The position numbers and the translations under genes are program-made. Below, in pieces: positions 43,789 to 57,442 of a stretch of DNA of 64,000 nt (its first letter is position 1; each line of letters begins with the position of its first letter). Under the pieces are notes generated by a model. The model was given only the letters and a program-made list of their open reading frames with translations, ran no database searches and was not told the DNA's origin. The DNA is from Hippasteria phrygiana (Eukaryota; Echinodermata; Asteroidea; Valvatida; Goniasteridae): NCBI GenBank assembly GCA_037893225.1, contig JAZGUH010000375.1, positions 620,001-684,000 of the forward strand, read 5' to 3'.

Positions 43789-44590
43789 CCTGGAAGGTGT
43801 ACGGTGGACCGATTTCAAGCCATTTTCCTTCAACAGAGCGTGTAAGTCTCGCGATATCACAACTTTTCATCACTAGATATTGGTAAGGTCTTGGTACGAA
43901 ACACTAACTAGTTTATTGACGGACCATATTATTAACAGCAAAGCTGTAGCGTGAAGTCTTAGCAGCTCTAACTGCGATTGGAAACTACAGCTAGTGTACG
44001 TAGTATTAATTCAAGTATATTTGGTGTACCATCAAAAACATCTCTTAAACTTCTTTAATATTTGTTAGAGCTGTGAGATATTTCTCAATTATTAAAAATA
44101 TCTATAAACCATTTAGAGATATCTCGACTGCATCTATTTCACGATATCTGTAATTAAACATTTGAAGCTGTACCTGTATGATGCAAAATAATTTCATCAA
44201 AAATGACGCCGTGTGCAGCTCCAATGGACGAATCCGACCAAGTTTATATTTGCAGGATGAATGTGGTCATGATAGGTGGTCATCCGCATCTGTAAAGTGG
44301 CACATGCTTTGTATGACTACAAGCATCGACTATTCATCTGTAGCGATATTTTCAAGCCACAAAGAACAATCATTACATGACAGATTGCATGGTATCAGCT
44401 GAGAACTTGAGAAGCTTTCGGCCTTGTTGTTGTTGTCGTTAAGTTGTTGTCACCGTTGTTGTTCTTGGCACGCGGATCAGAAAACTCTACTCCGGGTAAA
44501 ACACATGATTATTCAGAACGTTTACACAATGAATGTGGGGATGACTTTCCCAATAACTATATTCAAACTTCCAGCGTTGATTTTACAGAG

Positions 44591-44673
44591 CCTTCGATAG
44601 CTCAGTTGGTAGAGCGGTGGACTGTAGTGTTAAAGAAATCCATAGGTCGCTGGTTCGAATCCGGCTCGAAGGA
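44591..44673 (+). tRNA. tRNA-Tyr-GTA: tRNA-Tyr (GUA), copy 32
   Basis: Consensus gene; flank GCGTTGATTTTAC shared with 45750. Confidence 0.96.
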
Positions 44674-44874
44674 ATTTTTTCTTTCATCGAATTCCAATAT
44701 TTTGAAAAGAGAATCGCGCCAAAGTGAAGTGCCTCATGATTTATCTTTTTAAAACCTTAATTTTTTGAGGATGTCTGGACAATTTGCGAGATTCTCCACA
44801 TTGACCAATTGCTTTCAACTCAAATAGAACAAAACAAAACAATACAAAAGAAAAGCCTAAAACATGCAGTTCTT

Positions 44875-44947
44875 CGCCCGGTATGGGACTTGAACCCATG
44901 ACCCTCAGATTAAAAGTCTGATGCTCTACCGACTGAGCTAACCGGGC
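44875..44947 (-). tRNA. tRNA-Lys-TTT: tRNA-Lys (UUU), copy 33
   Basis: Consensus gene. Confidence 0.96.
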
Positions 44948-45749
44948 CCTGGAAGGTGTACGGTGGACCGATTTCAAGCCATTTTCCTTCAACAGAGCGT
45001 GTAAGTCTCGCGATATCAGAACTTTTCATCACTAGATATTGGTAAGGTCTTGGTACGAAACACTAACTAGTTTATTGACGGACCATATTATTAACAGCAA
45101 AGCTGTAGCGTGAAGTCTTAGCAGCTCTAACTGCGATTGGAAACTACAGCTAGTGTACGTAGTATTAATTCAAGTATATTTGGTGTACCATCAAAAACAT
45201 CTCTTAAACTTCTTTAATATTTGTTAGAGCTGTGAGATATTTCTCAATTATTAAAAATATCTATAAACCATTTAGAGATATCTCGACTGCATCTATTTCA
45301 CGATATCTGTAATTAAACATTTGAAGCTGTACCTGTATGATGCAAAATAATTTCATCAAAAATGACGCCGCGTGCAGCTCCAATGGACGAATCCGACCAA
45401 GTTTATATTTGCAGGATGAATGTGGTCATGATAGGTGGTCATCCGCATCTGTAAAGTGGCACATGCTTTGTATGACTACAAGCATCGACTATTCATCTGT
45501 AGCGATATTTTCAAGCCACAAAGAACAATCATTACATGACAGATTGCATGGTATCAGCTGAGAACTTGAGAAGCTTTCGGCCTTGTTGTTGTTGTCGTTA
45601 AGTTGTTGTCACCGTTGTTGTTCTTGGCACGCGGATCAGAAAACTCTACTCCGGGTAAAACACATGATTATTCAGAACGTTTACACAATGAATGTGGGGA
45701 TGACTTTCCCAATAACTATATTCAAACTTCCAGCGTTGATTTTACAGAG

Positions 45750-45832
45750 CCTTCGATAGCTCAGTTGGTAGAGCGGTGGACTGTAGTGTTAAAGAAATCC
45801 ATAGGTCGCTGGTTCGAATCCGGCTCGAAGGA
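45750..45832 (+). tRNA. tRNA-Tyr-GTA: tRNA-Tyr (GUA), copy 33
   Basis: Consensus gene in a 1159-bp near-identical repeat of the previous unit. Confidence 0.96.
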
Positions 45833-46033
45833 ATTTTTTCTTTCATCGAATTCCAATACTTTGAAAAGAGAATCGCGCCAAAGTGAAGTGCCTCATGATT
45901 TATCTTTTTAAAACCTTAATTTTTTGAGGATGTCTGGACAATTTGCGAGATTCTCCACATTGACCAATTGCTTTCAACTCAAATAGAACAAAACAAAACA
46001 ATACAAAAGAAAAGCCTAAAACATGCAGTTCTT

Positions 46034-46106
46034 CGCCCGGTATGGGACTTGAACCCATGACCCTCAGATTAAAAGTCTGATGCTCTACCGACTGAGCTAA
46101 CCGGGC
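46034..46106 (-). tRNA. tRNA-Lys-TTT: tRNA-Lys (UUU), copy 34
   Basis: Consensus gene, 1159 bp after copy 33. Confidence 0.96.
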
Positions 46107-46908
46107 CCTGGAAGGTGTACGGTGGACCGATTTCAAGCCATTTTCCTTCAACAGAGCGTGTAAGTCTCGCGATATCAGAACTTTTCATCACTAGATATTG
46201 GTAAGGTCTTGGTACGAAACACTAACTAGTTTATTGACGGACCATATTATTAACAGCAAAGCTGTAGCGTGAAGTCTTAGCAGCTCTAACTGCGATTGGA
46301 AACTACAGCTAGTGTACGTAGTATTAATTCAAGTATATTTGGTGTACCATCAAAAACATCTCTTAAACTTCTTTAATATTTGTTAGAGCTGTGAGATATT
46401 TCTCAATTATTAAAAATATCTATAAACCATTTAGAGATATCTCGACTGCATCTATTTCACGATATCTGTAATTAAACATTTGAAGCTGTACCTGTATGAT
46501 GCAAAATAATTTCATCAAAAATGACGCCGCGTGCAGCTCCAATGGACGAATCCGACCAAGTTTATATTTGCAGGATGAATGTGGTCATGATAGGTGGTCA
46601 TCCGCATCTGTAAAGTGGCACATGCTTTGTATGACTACAAGCATTGACTATTCATCTGTAGCGATATTTTCAAGCCACAAAGAACAATCATTACATGACA
46701 GATTGCATGGTATCACCTGAGAACTTGAGAAGCTTTCGGCCTTGTTGTTGTTGTCGTTAAGTTGTTGTCACCGTTGTTGTTCTTGGCACGCGGATCAGAA
46801 AACTCTACTCCGGGTAAAACACATGATTATTCAGAACGTTTACACAATGAATGTGGGGATGACTTTCCCAATAACTATATTCAAACTTCCAGCGTAGGTT
46901 TTACAGAG

Positions 46909-46991
46909 CCTTCGATAGCTCAGTTGGTAGAGCGGTGGACTGTAGTGCTAAAGAAATCCATAGGTCGCTGGTTCGAATCCGGCTCGAAGGA
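46909..46991 (+). tRNA. tRNA-Tyr-GTA: tRNA-Tyr (GUA), copy 34, intron variant
   Basis: Exons consensus; intron TGCTAAAGAA. T7 terminator. Confidence 0.94.
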
Positions 46992-47193
46992 ATTTTTTTC
47001 TTTCATCGAATTCCAATACTTTGAAAAGAGAATCGCGCCAAAGTGAAGTGCCTCATGATTTATCTTTTTAAAACCTTCATTTTTTGAGGATGTCTGGAAA
47101 ATTTGCGAGATTCTCCACATTGACCAATTGCTTTCAACTCAAATAGAACAAAACAAAACAATACAAAAGAAAAGCCTAAAACATGCAGTTCTT

Positions 47194-47266
47194 CGCCCGG
47201 TATGGGACTTGAACCCATGACCCTCAGATTAAAAGTCTGATGCTCTACCGACTGAGCTAACCGGGC
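47194..47266 (-). tRNA. tRNA-Lys-TTT: tRNA-Lys (UUU), copy 35
   Basis: Consensus gene; the next spacer has ACCATGTTATT, a marker shared with units after 49505 and 58790. Confidence 0.96.
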
Positions 47267-48074
47267 CCTGGAAGGTGTACGGTGGACCGATTTCAAGCCA
47301 TTTTCCTTCAACAGAGCGTGTAAGTCTCGCGATATCACAACTTTTCATCACTAGATATTGGTAAGGTCTTGGTACGAAACACTAACTAGTTAATTGACGG
47401 ACCATGTTATTAACAGCAAAGCTGTAGCGTGAAGTCTTAGCAGCTAGAACTGCGATTGGAAACTACAGCTAGTGTACGTAGTATTAATTCAAGTATATTT
47501 GGTGTACCATCAAAAACATCTCTTAAACTTCTTAAATATTTGTTAGAGCTGTGAGATATTTCTCAATTATTAAAAATATCTATAAACCATTTAGAGATAT
47601 CTCGACTGCATCTATTTCACGATATCTGTAATTAAACATTTGAAGCTGTACCTGTATGATGCAAAATAATTTCATCAAAAATGACGCCGCGTGCAGCTCC
47701 AATGGACGAATCCGACCAAGTTTATATTTGCAGGATGAATGTGGTCATGATAGGTGGTCATCCGCATCTGTAAAGTGGCACATGCTTTGTATGACTACAA
47801 GCATTGACTATTCATCTGTAGCGATATTTTCAAGCCACAAAGAACAATCATTACATGACAGATTGCATGGTATAAGCTGAGAACTTGAGAAGCTTTCGGC
47901 CTTGTTGTTGTTGTTGTTGTCGTTAAGTTGTTGTCACCGTTGTTGTTCTTGGCACGCGGATCAGAAAACTCTACTCCGGGTGAAACACATGATTATTCAG
48001 AACGTTTACACAATGAATGTGGGGATGACTTTCCCAATAACTATATTCAAACTTCCAGGGTTGCTTTTACAGAG

Positions 48075-48157
48075 CCTTCGATAGCTCAGTTGGTAGAGCG
48101 GTGGACTGTAGTGTTAAAGAAATCCATAGGTCGCTGGTTCGAATCCGGCTCGAAGGA
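48075..48157 (+). tRNA. tRNA-Tyr-GTA: tRNA-Tyr (GUA), copy 35
   Basis: Consensus gene; CCAGGGTTGC flank. Confidence 0.96.
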
Positions 48158-48359
48158 ATTTTTTCTTTCATCGAATTCCAATACTTTGAAAAGAGAATCG
48201 CGCCAAAGTGAAGTGCCTCATGATTTATCTTTTTAAAACCTTCATTTTTTGAGGATGTCTGGAAAATTTGCGAGATTCTCCACATTGACCAATTGCTTTC
48301 AACTCAAATAGAACAAAACAAAACAATAACAAAAGAAAAGCCTAAAACATGCAGTTCTT

Positions 48360-48432
48360 CGCCCGGTATGGGACTTGAACCCATGACCCTCAGATTAAAA
48401 GTCTGATGCTCTACCGACTGAGCTAACCGGGC
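48360..48432 (-). tRNA. tRNA-Lys-TTT: tRNA-Lys (UUU), copy 36
   Basis: Consensus gene; CAATAAC flank, TTGATAAGG marker and the 15-bp spacer deletion near 48643. Confidence 0.96.
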
Positions 48433-49219
48433 CCTGGAAGGTGTACGGTGGACCGATTTCAAGCCATTTTCCTTCAACAGAGCGTGTAAGTCTCGCGATA
48501 TCACAACTTTTCATCACTAGATATTGATAAGGTCTTGGTACGAAACACTAACTAGTTTATTGACGGACCATATTATTAACAGCAAAGCTGTAGCGTGAAG
48601 TCTTAGCAGCTAGAACTGCGATTGGAAACTACAGCTAGTGTACGTATATTTGGTGTACCATCAAAAACATCTCTTAAACTTCTTAAATATTTGTTAGAGC
48701 TGTGAGATATTTCTCAATTATTAAAAATATCTATAAACCATTTAGAGATATCTCGACTGCATCTATTTCACGATATCTGTAATTAAACATTTGAAGCTGT
48801 ACCTGTATGATGCAAAATAATTTCATCAAAAATGACGCCGCGTGCAGCTCCAATGGACGAATCCGACCAAGTTTATATTTGCAGGATGAATGTGGTCATG
48901 ATAGGTGGTCATCCGCATCTGTAAAGTGGCACATGCTTTGTATGACTACAAGCATTGACTATTCATCTGTAGCGATATTTTCAAGCCACAAAGAACAATC
49001 ATTACATGACAGATTGCATGGTATCAGCTGAGAACTTGAGAAGCTTTCGGCCTTGTTGTTGTTGTCGTTAAGTTGTTGTCACCGTTGTTGTTCTTGGCAC
49101 GCGGATCAGAAAACTCTACTCCGGGTAAAACACATGATTATTCAGAACGTTTACACAATGAATGTGGGGATGACTTTCCCAATAACTATATTCAAACTTC
49201 CAGCGTTGGTTTAACAGAG

Positions 49220-49302
49220 CCTTCGATAGCTCAGTTGGTAGAGCGGTGGACTGTAGTGTTAAAGAAATCCATAGGTCGCTGGTTCGAATCCGGCTCGAAG
49301 GA
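49220..49302 (+). tRNA. tRNA-Tyr-GTA: tRNA-Tyr (GUA), copy 36
   Basis: Consensus gene; T4 terminator. Confidence 0.95.
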
Positions 49303-49504
49303 ATTTTGTTCTTTCATCGAATTCCAATACTTTGAAAAGAGAATCGCGCCAAAGTGAAGTGCCTCATGATTTATCTTTTTAAAACCTTCATTTTTTGAGG
49401 ATGTCTGGAAAATTTGCGAGATTCTCCACATTGACCAATTGCTTTCAACTCAAATAGAACAAAACAAAACAATACAAAAGAAAAGCCTAAAACATGCAGT
49501 TCTT

Positions 49505-49577
49505 CGCCCGGTATGGGACTTGAACCCATGACCCTCAGATTAAAAGTCTGATTCTCTACCGACTGAGCTAACCGGGC
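49505..49577 (-). tRNA. tRNA-Lys-TTT: tRNA-Lys (UUU), copy 37, D-stem variant
   Basis: C25A, as in 2386 and 58790. Confidence 0.85.
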
Positions 49578-50385
49578 CCTGGAAGGTGTACGGTGGACCG
49601 ATTTCAAGCCATTTTCCTTCAACAGAGCGTGTAAGTCTCGCGATATCACAACTTTTCATCACTAGATATTGGTAAGGTCTTGGTACGAAACACTAACTAG
49701 TTAATTGACGGACCATGTTATTAACAGCAAAGCTGTAGCGTGAAGTCTTAGCAGCTAGAACTGCGATTGGAAACTACACCTAGTGTACGTAGTATTAATT
49801 CAAGTATATTTGGTGTACCATCAAAAACATCTCTTAAACTTCTTTAATATTTGTTAGAGCTGTGAGATATTTCTCAATTATTAAAAATATCTATAAACCA
49901 TTTAGAGATATCTCGACTGCATCTATTTCACGATATCTGTAATTAAACATTTGAAGCTGTACCTGTATGATGCAAAATAATTTCATCAAAAATGACGCCG
50001 CGTGCAGCTCCAATGGACGAATCCGACCAAGTTTATATTTGCAGGATGAATGTGGTCATGATAGGTGGTCATCCGCATCTGTAAAGTGGCACATGCTTTG
50101 TATGACTACAAGCATTGACTATTCATCTGTAGCGATATTTTCAAGCCACAAAGAACAATCATTACATGACAGATTGCATGGTATAAGCTGAGAACTTGAG
50201 AAGCTTTCGGCCTTGTTGTTGTTGTTGTTGTCGTTAAGTTGTTGTCACCGTTGTTGTTCTTGGCACGCGGATCAGAAAACTCTACTCCGGGTAAAACACA
50301 TGATTATTCAGAACGTTTACACAATGAATGTGGGGATGACTTTCCCAATAACTATATTCAAACTTCCAGCGTTGGTTTTACAGAG

Positions 50386-50468
50386 CCTTCGATAGCTCAG
50401 TTGGTAGAGCGGTGGACTGTAGTGTTAAAGAAATCCATAGGTCGCTGGTTCGAATCCGGCTCGAAGGA
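50386..50468 (+). tRNA. tRNA-Tyr-GTA: tRNA-Tyr (GUA), copy 37
   Basis: Consensus gene; downstream marker CATGAATTATC. Confidence 0.96.
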
Positions 50469-50674
50469 ATTTTTTCTTTCATCGAATTCCAATACTTTGA
50501 AAAGAGAATCGCGCCAAAGTGAAGTGCCTCATGAATTATCTTTTTAAAACCTTCATTTTTTGAGGATGTCTGGAAAATTTGCGAGATTCTCCACATTGAC
50601 CAATTGCTTTCAACTCAAATAGAACAAAACAAAACAAAACAATACAAAAGAAAAGCCTAAAACATGCAGTTCTT

Positions 50675-50747
50675 CGCCCGGTATGGGACTTGAACCCATG
50701 ACCCTCAGATTAAAAGTCTGATGCTCTACCGACTGAGCTAACCGGGC
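50675..50747 (-). tRNA. tRNA-Lys-TTT: tRNA-Lys (UUU), copy 38
   Basis: Consensus gene; 5' flank GGGCCTTGG and an extra CAAAA in the 3' flank. Confidence 0.96.
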
Positions 50748-51555
50748 CTTGGAAGGTGTACGGTGGACCGATTTCAAGCCATTTTCCTTCAACAGAGCGT
50801 GTAAGTCTCGCGATATCAGAACTTTTCATCACTAGATATTGGTAAGGTCTTGGTACGAAACACTAACTAGTTTATTGACGGACCATATTATTAACAGCAA
50901 AGCTGTAGCGTGAAGTCTTAGCAGCTAGAACTGCGATTGGAAACTACAGCTAGTGTACGTAGTATTAATTCAAGTATATTTTGTGTACCATCAAAAACAT
51001 CTCTTAAACTTCTTTAATATTTGTTAGAGCTGTGAGATATTTCTCAATTATTAAAAATATCTATAAACCATTTAGAGATATCTCGACTGCATCTATTTCA
51101 CGATATCTGTAATTAAACATTTGATGCTGTACCTGTATGATGCAAAATAATTTCATCAAAAATGACGCCGCGTGCAGCTCCAATGGACGAATCCGACCAA
51201 GTTTATATTTGCAGGATGAATGTGGTCATGATAGGTGGTCATCCGCATCTGTAAAGTGGCACATGCTTTGTATGACTACAAGCATTGACTATTCATCTGT
51301 AGCGATATTTTCAAGCCACAAAGAACAATCATTACATGACAGATTGCATGGTATAAGCTGAGAACTTGAGAAGCTTTCGGCCTTGTTGTTGTTGTTGTTG
51401 TCGTTAAGTTGTTGTCACCGTTGTTGTTCTTGGCACGCGGATCAGAAAACTCTACTCCGGGTGAAACACATGATTATTCAGAACGTTTACACAATGAATG
51501 TGGGGATGACTTTCCCAATAACTATATTCAAACTTCCAGGGTTGCTTTTACAGAG

Positions 51556-51638
51556 CCTTCGATAGCTCAGTTGGTAGAGCGGTGGACTGTAGTGTTAAAG
51601 AAATCCATAGGTCGCTGGTTCGAATCCGGCTCGAAGGA
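51556..51638 (+). tRNA. tRNA-Tyr-GTA: tRNA-Tyr (GUA), copy 38
   Basis: Consensus gene; CCAGGGTTGC flank. Confidence 0.96.
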
Positions 51639-51840
51639 ATTTTTTCTTTCATCGAATTCCAATACTTTGAAAAGAGAATCGCGCCAAAGTGAAGTGCCTC
51701 ATGATTTATCTTTTTAAAACCTTCATTTTTTGAGGATGTCTGGAAAATTTGCGAGATTCTCCACATTGACCAATTGCTTTCAACTCAAATAGAACAAAAC
51801 AAAACAATAACAAAAGAAAAGCCTAAAACATGCAGTTCTT

Positions 51841-51913
51841 CGCCCGGTATGGGACTTGAACCCATGACCCTCAGATTAAAAGTCTGATGCTCTACCGACT
51901 GAGCTAACCGGGC
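51841..51913 (-). tRNA. tRNA-Lys-TTT: tRNA-Lys (UUU), copy 39
   Basis: Consensus gene. Its spacer starts as the TTGATAAGG family and continues as the ACACCTAGTG family, a recombinant. Confidence 0.96.
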
Positions 51914-52721
51914 CCTGGAAGGTGTACGGTGGACCGATTTCAAGCCATTTTCCTTCAACAGAGCGTGTAAGTCTCGCGATATCACAACTTTTCATCACTA
52001 GATATTGATAAGGTCTTGGTACGAAACACTAACTAGTTTATTGACGGACCATATTATTAACAGCAAAGCTGTAGCGTGAAGTCTTAGCAGCTAGAACTGC
52101 GATTGGAAACTACACCTAGTGTACGTAGTATTAATTCAAGTATATTTGGTGTACCATCAAAAACATCTCTTAAACTTCTTTAATATTTGTTAGAGCTGTG
52201 AGATATTTCTCAATTATTAAAAATATCTATAAACCATTTAGAGATATCTCGACTGCATCTATTTCACGATATCTGTAATTAAACATTTGAAGCTGTACCT
52301 GTATGATGCAAAATAATTTCATCAAAAATGACGCCGCGTGCAGCTCCAATGGACGAATCCGACCAAGTTTATATTTGCAGGATGAATGTGGTCATGATAG
52401 GTGGTCATCCGCATCTGTAAAGTGGCACATGCTTTGTATGACTACAAGCATTGACTATTCATCTGTAGCGATATTTTCAAGCCACAAAGAACAATCATTA
52501 CATGACAGATTGCATGGTATAAGCTGAGAACTTGAGAAGCTTTCGGCCTTGTTGTTGTTGTTGTTGTCGTTAAGTTGTTGTCACCGTTGTTGTTCTTGGC
52601 ACGCGGATCAGAAAACTCTACTCCGGGTAAAACACATGATTATTCAGAACGTTTACACAATGAATGTGGGGATGACTTTCCCAATAACTATATTCAAACT
52701 TCCAGCGTTGGTTTTACAGAG

Positions 52722-52804
52722 CCTTCGATAGCTCAGTTGGTAGAGCGGTGGACTGTAGTGTTAAAGAAATCCATAGGTCGCTGGTTCGAATCCGGCTCGA
52801 AGGA
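52722..52804 (+). tRNA. tRNA-Tyr-GTA: tRNA-Tyr (GUA), copy 39
   Basis: Consensus gene; CATGAATTATC marker downstream. Confidence 0.96.
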
Positions 52805-53006
52805 ATTTTTTCTTTCATCGAATTCCAATACTTTGAAAAGAGAATCGCGCCAAAGTGAAGTGCCTCATGAATTATCTTTTTAAAACCTTCATTTTTTGAG
52901 GATGTCTGGAAAATTTGCGAGATTCTCCACATTGACCAATTGCTTTCAACTCAAATAGAACAAAACAAAACAATAACAAAAGAAAAGCCTAAAACATGCA
53001 GTTCTT

Positions 53007-53079
53007 CGCCCGGTATGGGACTTGAACCCATGACCCTCAGATTAAAAGTCTGATGCTCTACCGACTGAGCTAACCGGGC
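53007..53079 (-). tRNA. tRNA-Lys-TTT: tRNA-Lys (UUU), copy 40
   Basis: Consensus gene that combines the CAATAAC 3' flank with the GGGCCTTGG 5' flank, so a crossover or conversion joint lies at or near the gene. Confidence 0.96.
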
Positions 53080-53887
53080 CTTGGAAGGTGTACGGTGGAC
53101 CGATTTCAAGCCATTTTCCTTCAACAGAGCGTGTAAGTCTCGCGATATCAGAACTTTTCATCACTAGATATTGGTAAGGTCTTGGTACGAAACACTAACT
53201 AGTTTATTGACGGACCATATTATTAACAGCAAAGCTGTAGCGTGAAGTCTTAGCAGCTAGAACTGCGATTGGAAACTACAGCTAGTGTACGTAGTATTAA
53301 TTCAAGTATATTTTGTGTACCATCAAAAACATCTCTTAAACTTCTTTAATATTTGTTAGAGCTGTGAGATATTTCTCAATTATTAAAAATATCTATAAAC
53401 CATTTAGAGATATCTCGACTGCATCTATTTCACGATATCTGTAATTAAACATTTGATGCTGTACCTGTATGATGCAAAATAATTTCATCAAAAATGACGC
53501 CGCGTGCAGCTCCAATGGACGAATCCGACCAAGTTTATATTTGCAGGATGAATGTGGTCATGATAGGTGGTCATCCGCATCTGTAAAGTGGCACATGCTT
53601 TGTATGACTACAAGCATTGACTATTCATCTGTAGCGATATTTTCAAGCCACAAAGAACAATCATTACATGACAGATTGCATGGTATAAGCTGAGAACTTG
53701 AGAAGCTTTCGGCCTTGTTGTTGTTGTTGTTGTCGTTAAGTTGTTGTCACCGTTGTTGTTCTTGGCACGCGGATCAGAAAACTCTACTCCGGGTGAAACA
53801 CATGATTATTCAGAACGTTTACACAATGAATGTGGGGATGACTTTCCCAATAACTATATTCAAACTTCCAGCGTTGCTTTTACAGAG

Positions 53888-53970
53888 CCTTCGATAGCTC
53901 AGTTGGTAGAGCGGTGGACTGTAGTGTTAAAGAAATCCATAGGTCGCTGGTTCGAATCCGGCTCGAAGGA
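53888..53970 (+). tRNA. tRNA-Tyr-GTA: tRNA-Tyr (GUA), copy 40
   Basis: Consensus gene; CCAGCGTTGC flank. Confidence 0.96.
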
Positions 53971-54172
53971 ATTTTTTCTTTCATCGAATTCCAATACTTT
54001 GAAAAGAGAATCGCGCCAAAGTGAAGTGCCTCATGATTTATCTTTTTAAAACCTTCATTTTTTGAGGATGTCTGGAAAATTTGCGAGATTCTCCACATTG
54101 ACCAATTGCTTTCAACTCAAATAGAACAAAACAAAACAATAACAAAAGAAAAGCCTAAAACATGCAGTTCTT

Positions 54173-54245
54173 CGCCCGGCATGGGACTTGAACCCATGAC
54201 CCTCAGATTAAAAGTCTGATGCTCTACCGACTGAGCTAACCGGGC
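54173..54245 (-). tRNA. tRNA-Lys-TTT: tRNA-Lys (UUU), copy 41
   Basis: A66 is changed to G, making pair 7-66 a wobble. Shared with 61126. Should function. Confidence 0.93.
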
Positions 54246-55038
54246 CCTGGAAGGTGTACGGTGGACCGATTTCAAGCCATTTTCCTTCAACAGAGCGTGT
54301 AAGTCTCGCGATATCACAACTTTTCATCACTAGATATTGATAAGGTCTTGGTACGAAACACTAACTAGTTTATTGACGGACCATATTATTAACAGCAAAG
54401 CTGTAGCGTGAAGTCTTAGCAGCTAGAACTGCGATTGGAAACTACAGCTAGTGTACGTATATTTGGTGTACCATCAAAAACATCTCTTAAACTTCTTTAA
54501 TATTTGTTAGAGCTGTGAGATATCTCTCAATTATTAAAAATATCTATAAACCATTTAGAGATATCTCGACTGCATCTATTTCACGATATCTGTAATTAAA
54601 CATTTGAAGCTGTACCTGTATGATGCAAAATAATTTCATCAAAAATGACGCCGCGTGCAGCTCCAATGGACGAATCCGACCAAGTTTATATTTGCAGGAT
54701 GAATGTGGTCATGATAGGTGGTCATCCGCATCTGTAAAGTGGCACATGCTTTGTATGACTACAAGCATTGACTATTCATCTGTAGCGATATTTTCAAGCC
54801 ACAAAGAACAATCATTACATGACAGATTGCATGGTATAAGCTGAGAACTTGAGAAGCTTTCGGCCTTGTTGTTGTTGTTGTTGTCGTTAAGTTGTTGTCA
54901 CCGTTGTTGTTCTTGGCACGCGGATCAGAAAACTCTACTCCGGGTAAAACACATGATTATTCAGAACGTTTACACAATGAATGTGGGGATGACTTTCCCA
55001 ATAACTATATTCAAACTTCCAGCGTTGGTTTTACAGAG

Positions 55039-55121
55039 CCTTCGATAGCTCAGTTGGTAGAGCGGTGGACTGTAGTGTTAAAGAAATCCATAGGTCGCTG
55101 GTTCGAATCCGGCTCGAAGGA
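55039..55121 (+). tRNA. tRNA-Tyr-GTA: tRNA-Tyr (GUA), copy 41
   Basis: Consensus gene. Confidence 0.96.
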
Positions 55122-55327
55122 ATTTTTTCTTTCATCGAATTCCAATACTTTGAAAAGAGAATCGCGCCAAAGTGAAGTGCCTCATGAATTATCTTTTTAA
55201 AACCTTCATTTTTTGAGGATGTCTGGAAAATTTGCGAGATTCTCCACATTGACCAATTGCTTTCAACTCAAATAGAACAAAACAAAACAAAACAATACAA
55301 AAGAAAAGCCTAAAACATGCAGTTCTT

Positions 55328-55400
55328 CGCCCGGTATGGGACTTGAACCCATGACCCTCAGATTAAAAGTCTGATGCTCTACCGACTGAGCTAACCGGGC
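55328..55400 (-). tRNA. tRNA-Lys-TTT: tRNA-Lys (UUU), copy 42
   Basis: Consensus gene; GGGCCTTGG flank. Confidence 0.96.
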
Positions 55401-56208
55401 CTTGGAAGGTGTACGGTGGACCGATTTCAAGCCATTTTCCTTCAACAGAGCGTGTAAGTCTCGCGATATCAGAACTTTTCATCACTAGATATTGGTAAGG
55501 TCTTGGTACGAAACACTAACTAGTTTATTGACGGACCATATTATTAACAGCAAAGCTGTAGCGTGAAGTCTTAGCAGCTAGAACTGCGATTGGAAACTAC
55601 AGCTAGTGTACGTAGTATTAATTCAAGTATATTTGGTGTACCATCAAAAACATCTCTTAAACTTCTTTAATATTTGTTAGAGCTGTGAGATATTTCTCAA
55701 TTATTAAAAATATCTATAAACCATTTAGAGATATCTCGACTGCATCTATTTCACGATATCTGTAATTAAACATTTGAAGCTGTACCTGTATGATGCAAAA
55801 TAATTTCATCAAAAATGACGCCGCGTGCAGCTCCAATGGACGAATCCGACCAAGTTTATATTTGCAGGATGAATGTGGTCATGATAGGTGGTCATCCGCA
55901 TCTGTAAAGTGGCACATGCTTTGTATGACTACAAGCATTGACTATTCATCTGTAGCGATATTTTCAAGCCACAAAGAACAATCATTACATGACAGATTGC
56001 ATGGTATAAGCTGAGAACTTGAGAAGCTTTCGGCCTTGTTGTTGTTGTTGTTGTCGTTAAGTTGTTGTCACCGTTGTTGTTCTTGGCACGCGGATCAGAA
56101 AACTCTACTCCGGGTGAAACACATGATTATTCAGAACGTTTACACAATGAATGTGGGGATGACTTTCCCAATAACTATATTCAAACTTCCAGCGCTGCTT
56201 TTACAGAG

Positions 56209-56291
56209 CCTTCGATAGCTCAGTTGGTAGAGCGGTGGACTGTAGTGTTAAAGAAATCCATAGGTCGCTGGTTCGAATCCGGCTCGAAGGA
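56209..56291 (+). tRNA. tRNA-Tyr-GTA: tRNA-Tyr (GUA), copy 42
   Basis: Consensus gene; flank CCAGCGCTGC. Confidence 0.96.
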
Positions 56292-56493
56292 ATTTTTTCT
56301 TTCATCGAATTCCAATACTTTGAAAAGAGAATCGCGCCAAAGTGAAGTGCCTCATGATTTATCTTTTTAAAACCTTCATTTTTTGAGGATGTCTGGAAAA
56401 TTTGCGAGATTCTCCACATTGACCAATTGCTTTCAACTCAAATAGAACAAAACAAAACAATAACAAAAGAAAAGCCTAAAACATGCAGTTCTT

Positions 56494-56566
56494 CGCCCGG
56501 TATGGGACTTGAACCCATGACCCTCAGATTAAAAGTCTGATGCTCTACCGACTGAGCTAACCGGGC
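56494..56566 (-). tRNA. tRNA-Lys-TTT: tRNA-Lys (UUU), copy 43
   Basis: Consensus gene; 15-bp spacer deletion follows. Confidence 0.96.
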
Positions 56567-57359
56567 CCTGGAAGGTGTACGGTGGACCGATTTCAAGCCA
56601 TTTTCCTTCAACAGAGCGTGTAAGTCTCGCGATATCACAACTTTTCATCACTAGATATTGATAAGGTCTTGGTACGAAACACTAACTAGTTTATTGACGG
56701 ACCATATTATTAACAGCAAAGCTGTAGCGTGAAGTCTTAGCAGCTAGAACTGCGATTGGAAACTACAGCTAGTGTACGTATATTTGGTGTACCATCAAAA
56801 ACATCTCTTAAACTTCTTTAATATTTGTTAGAGCTGTGAGATATTTCTCAATTATTAAAAATATCTATAAACCATTTAGAGATATCTCGACTGCATCTAT
56901 TTCACGATATCTGTAATTAAACATTTGAAGCTGTACCTGTATGATGCAAAATAATTTCATCAAAAATGACGCCGCGTGCAGCTCCAATGGACGAATCCGA
57001 CCAAGTTTATATTTGCAGGATGAATGTGGTCATGATAGGTGGTCATCCGCATCTGTAAAGTGGCACATGCTTTGTATGACTACAAGCATTGACTATTCAT
57101 CTGTAGCGATATTTTCAAGCCACAAAGAACAATCATTACATGACAGATTGCATGGTATAAGCTGAGAACTTGAGAAGCTTTCGGCCTTGTTGTTGTTGTT
57201 GTTGTCGTTAAGTTGTTGTCACCGTTGTTGTTCTTGGCACGCGGATCAGAAAACTCTACTCCGGGTGAAACACATGATTATTCAGAACGTTTACACAATG
57301 AATGTGGGGATGACTTTCCCAATAACTATATTCAAACTTCCAGCGTTGCTTTTACAGAG

Positions 57360-57442
57360 CCTTCGATAGCTCAGTTGGTAGAGTGGTGGACTGTAGTGTT
57401 AAAGAAATCCATAGGTCGCTGGTTCGAATCCGGCTCGAAGGA
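57360..57442 (+). tRNA. tRNA-Tyr-GTA: tRNA-Tyr (GUA), copy 43
   Basis: C25 is changed to T, making pair 10-25 a G-U wobble. Likely functional. Confidence 0.93.
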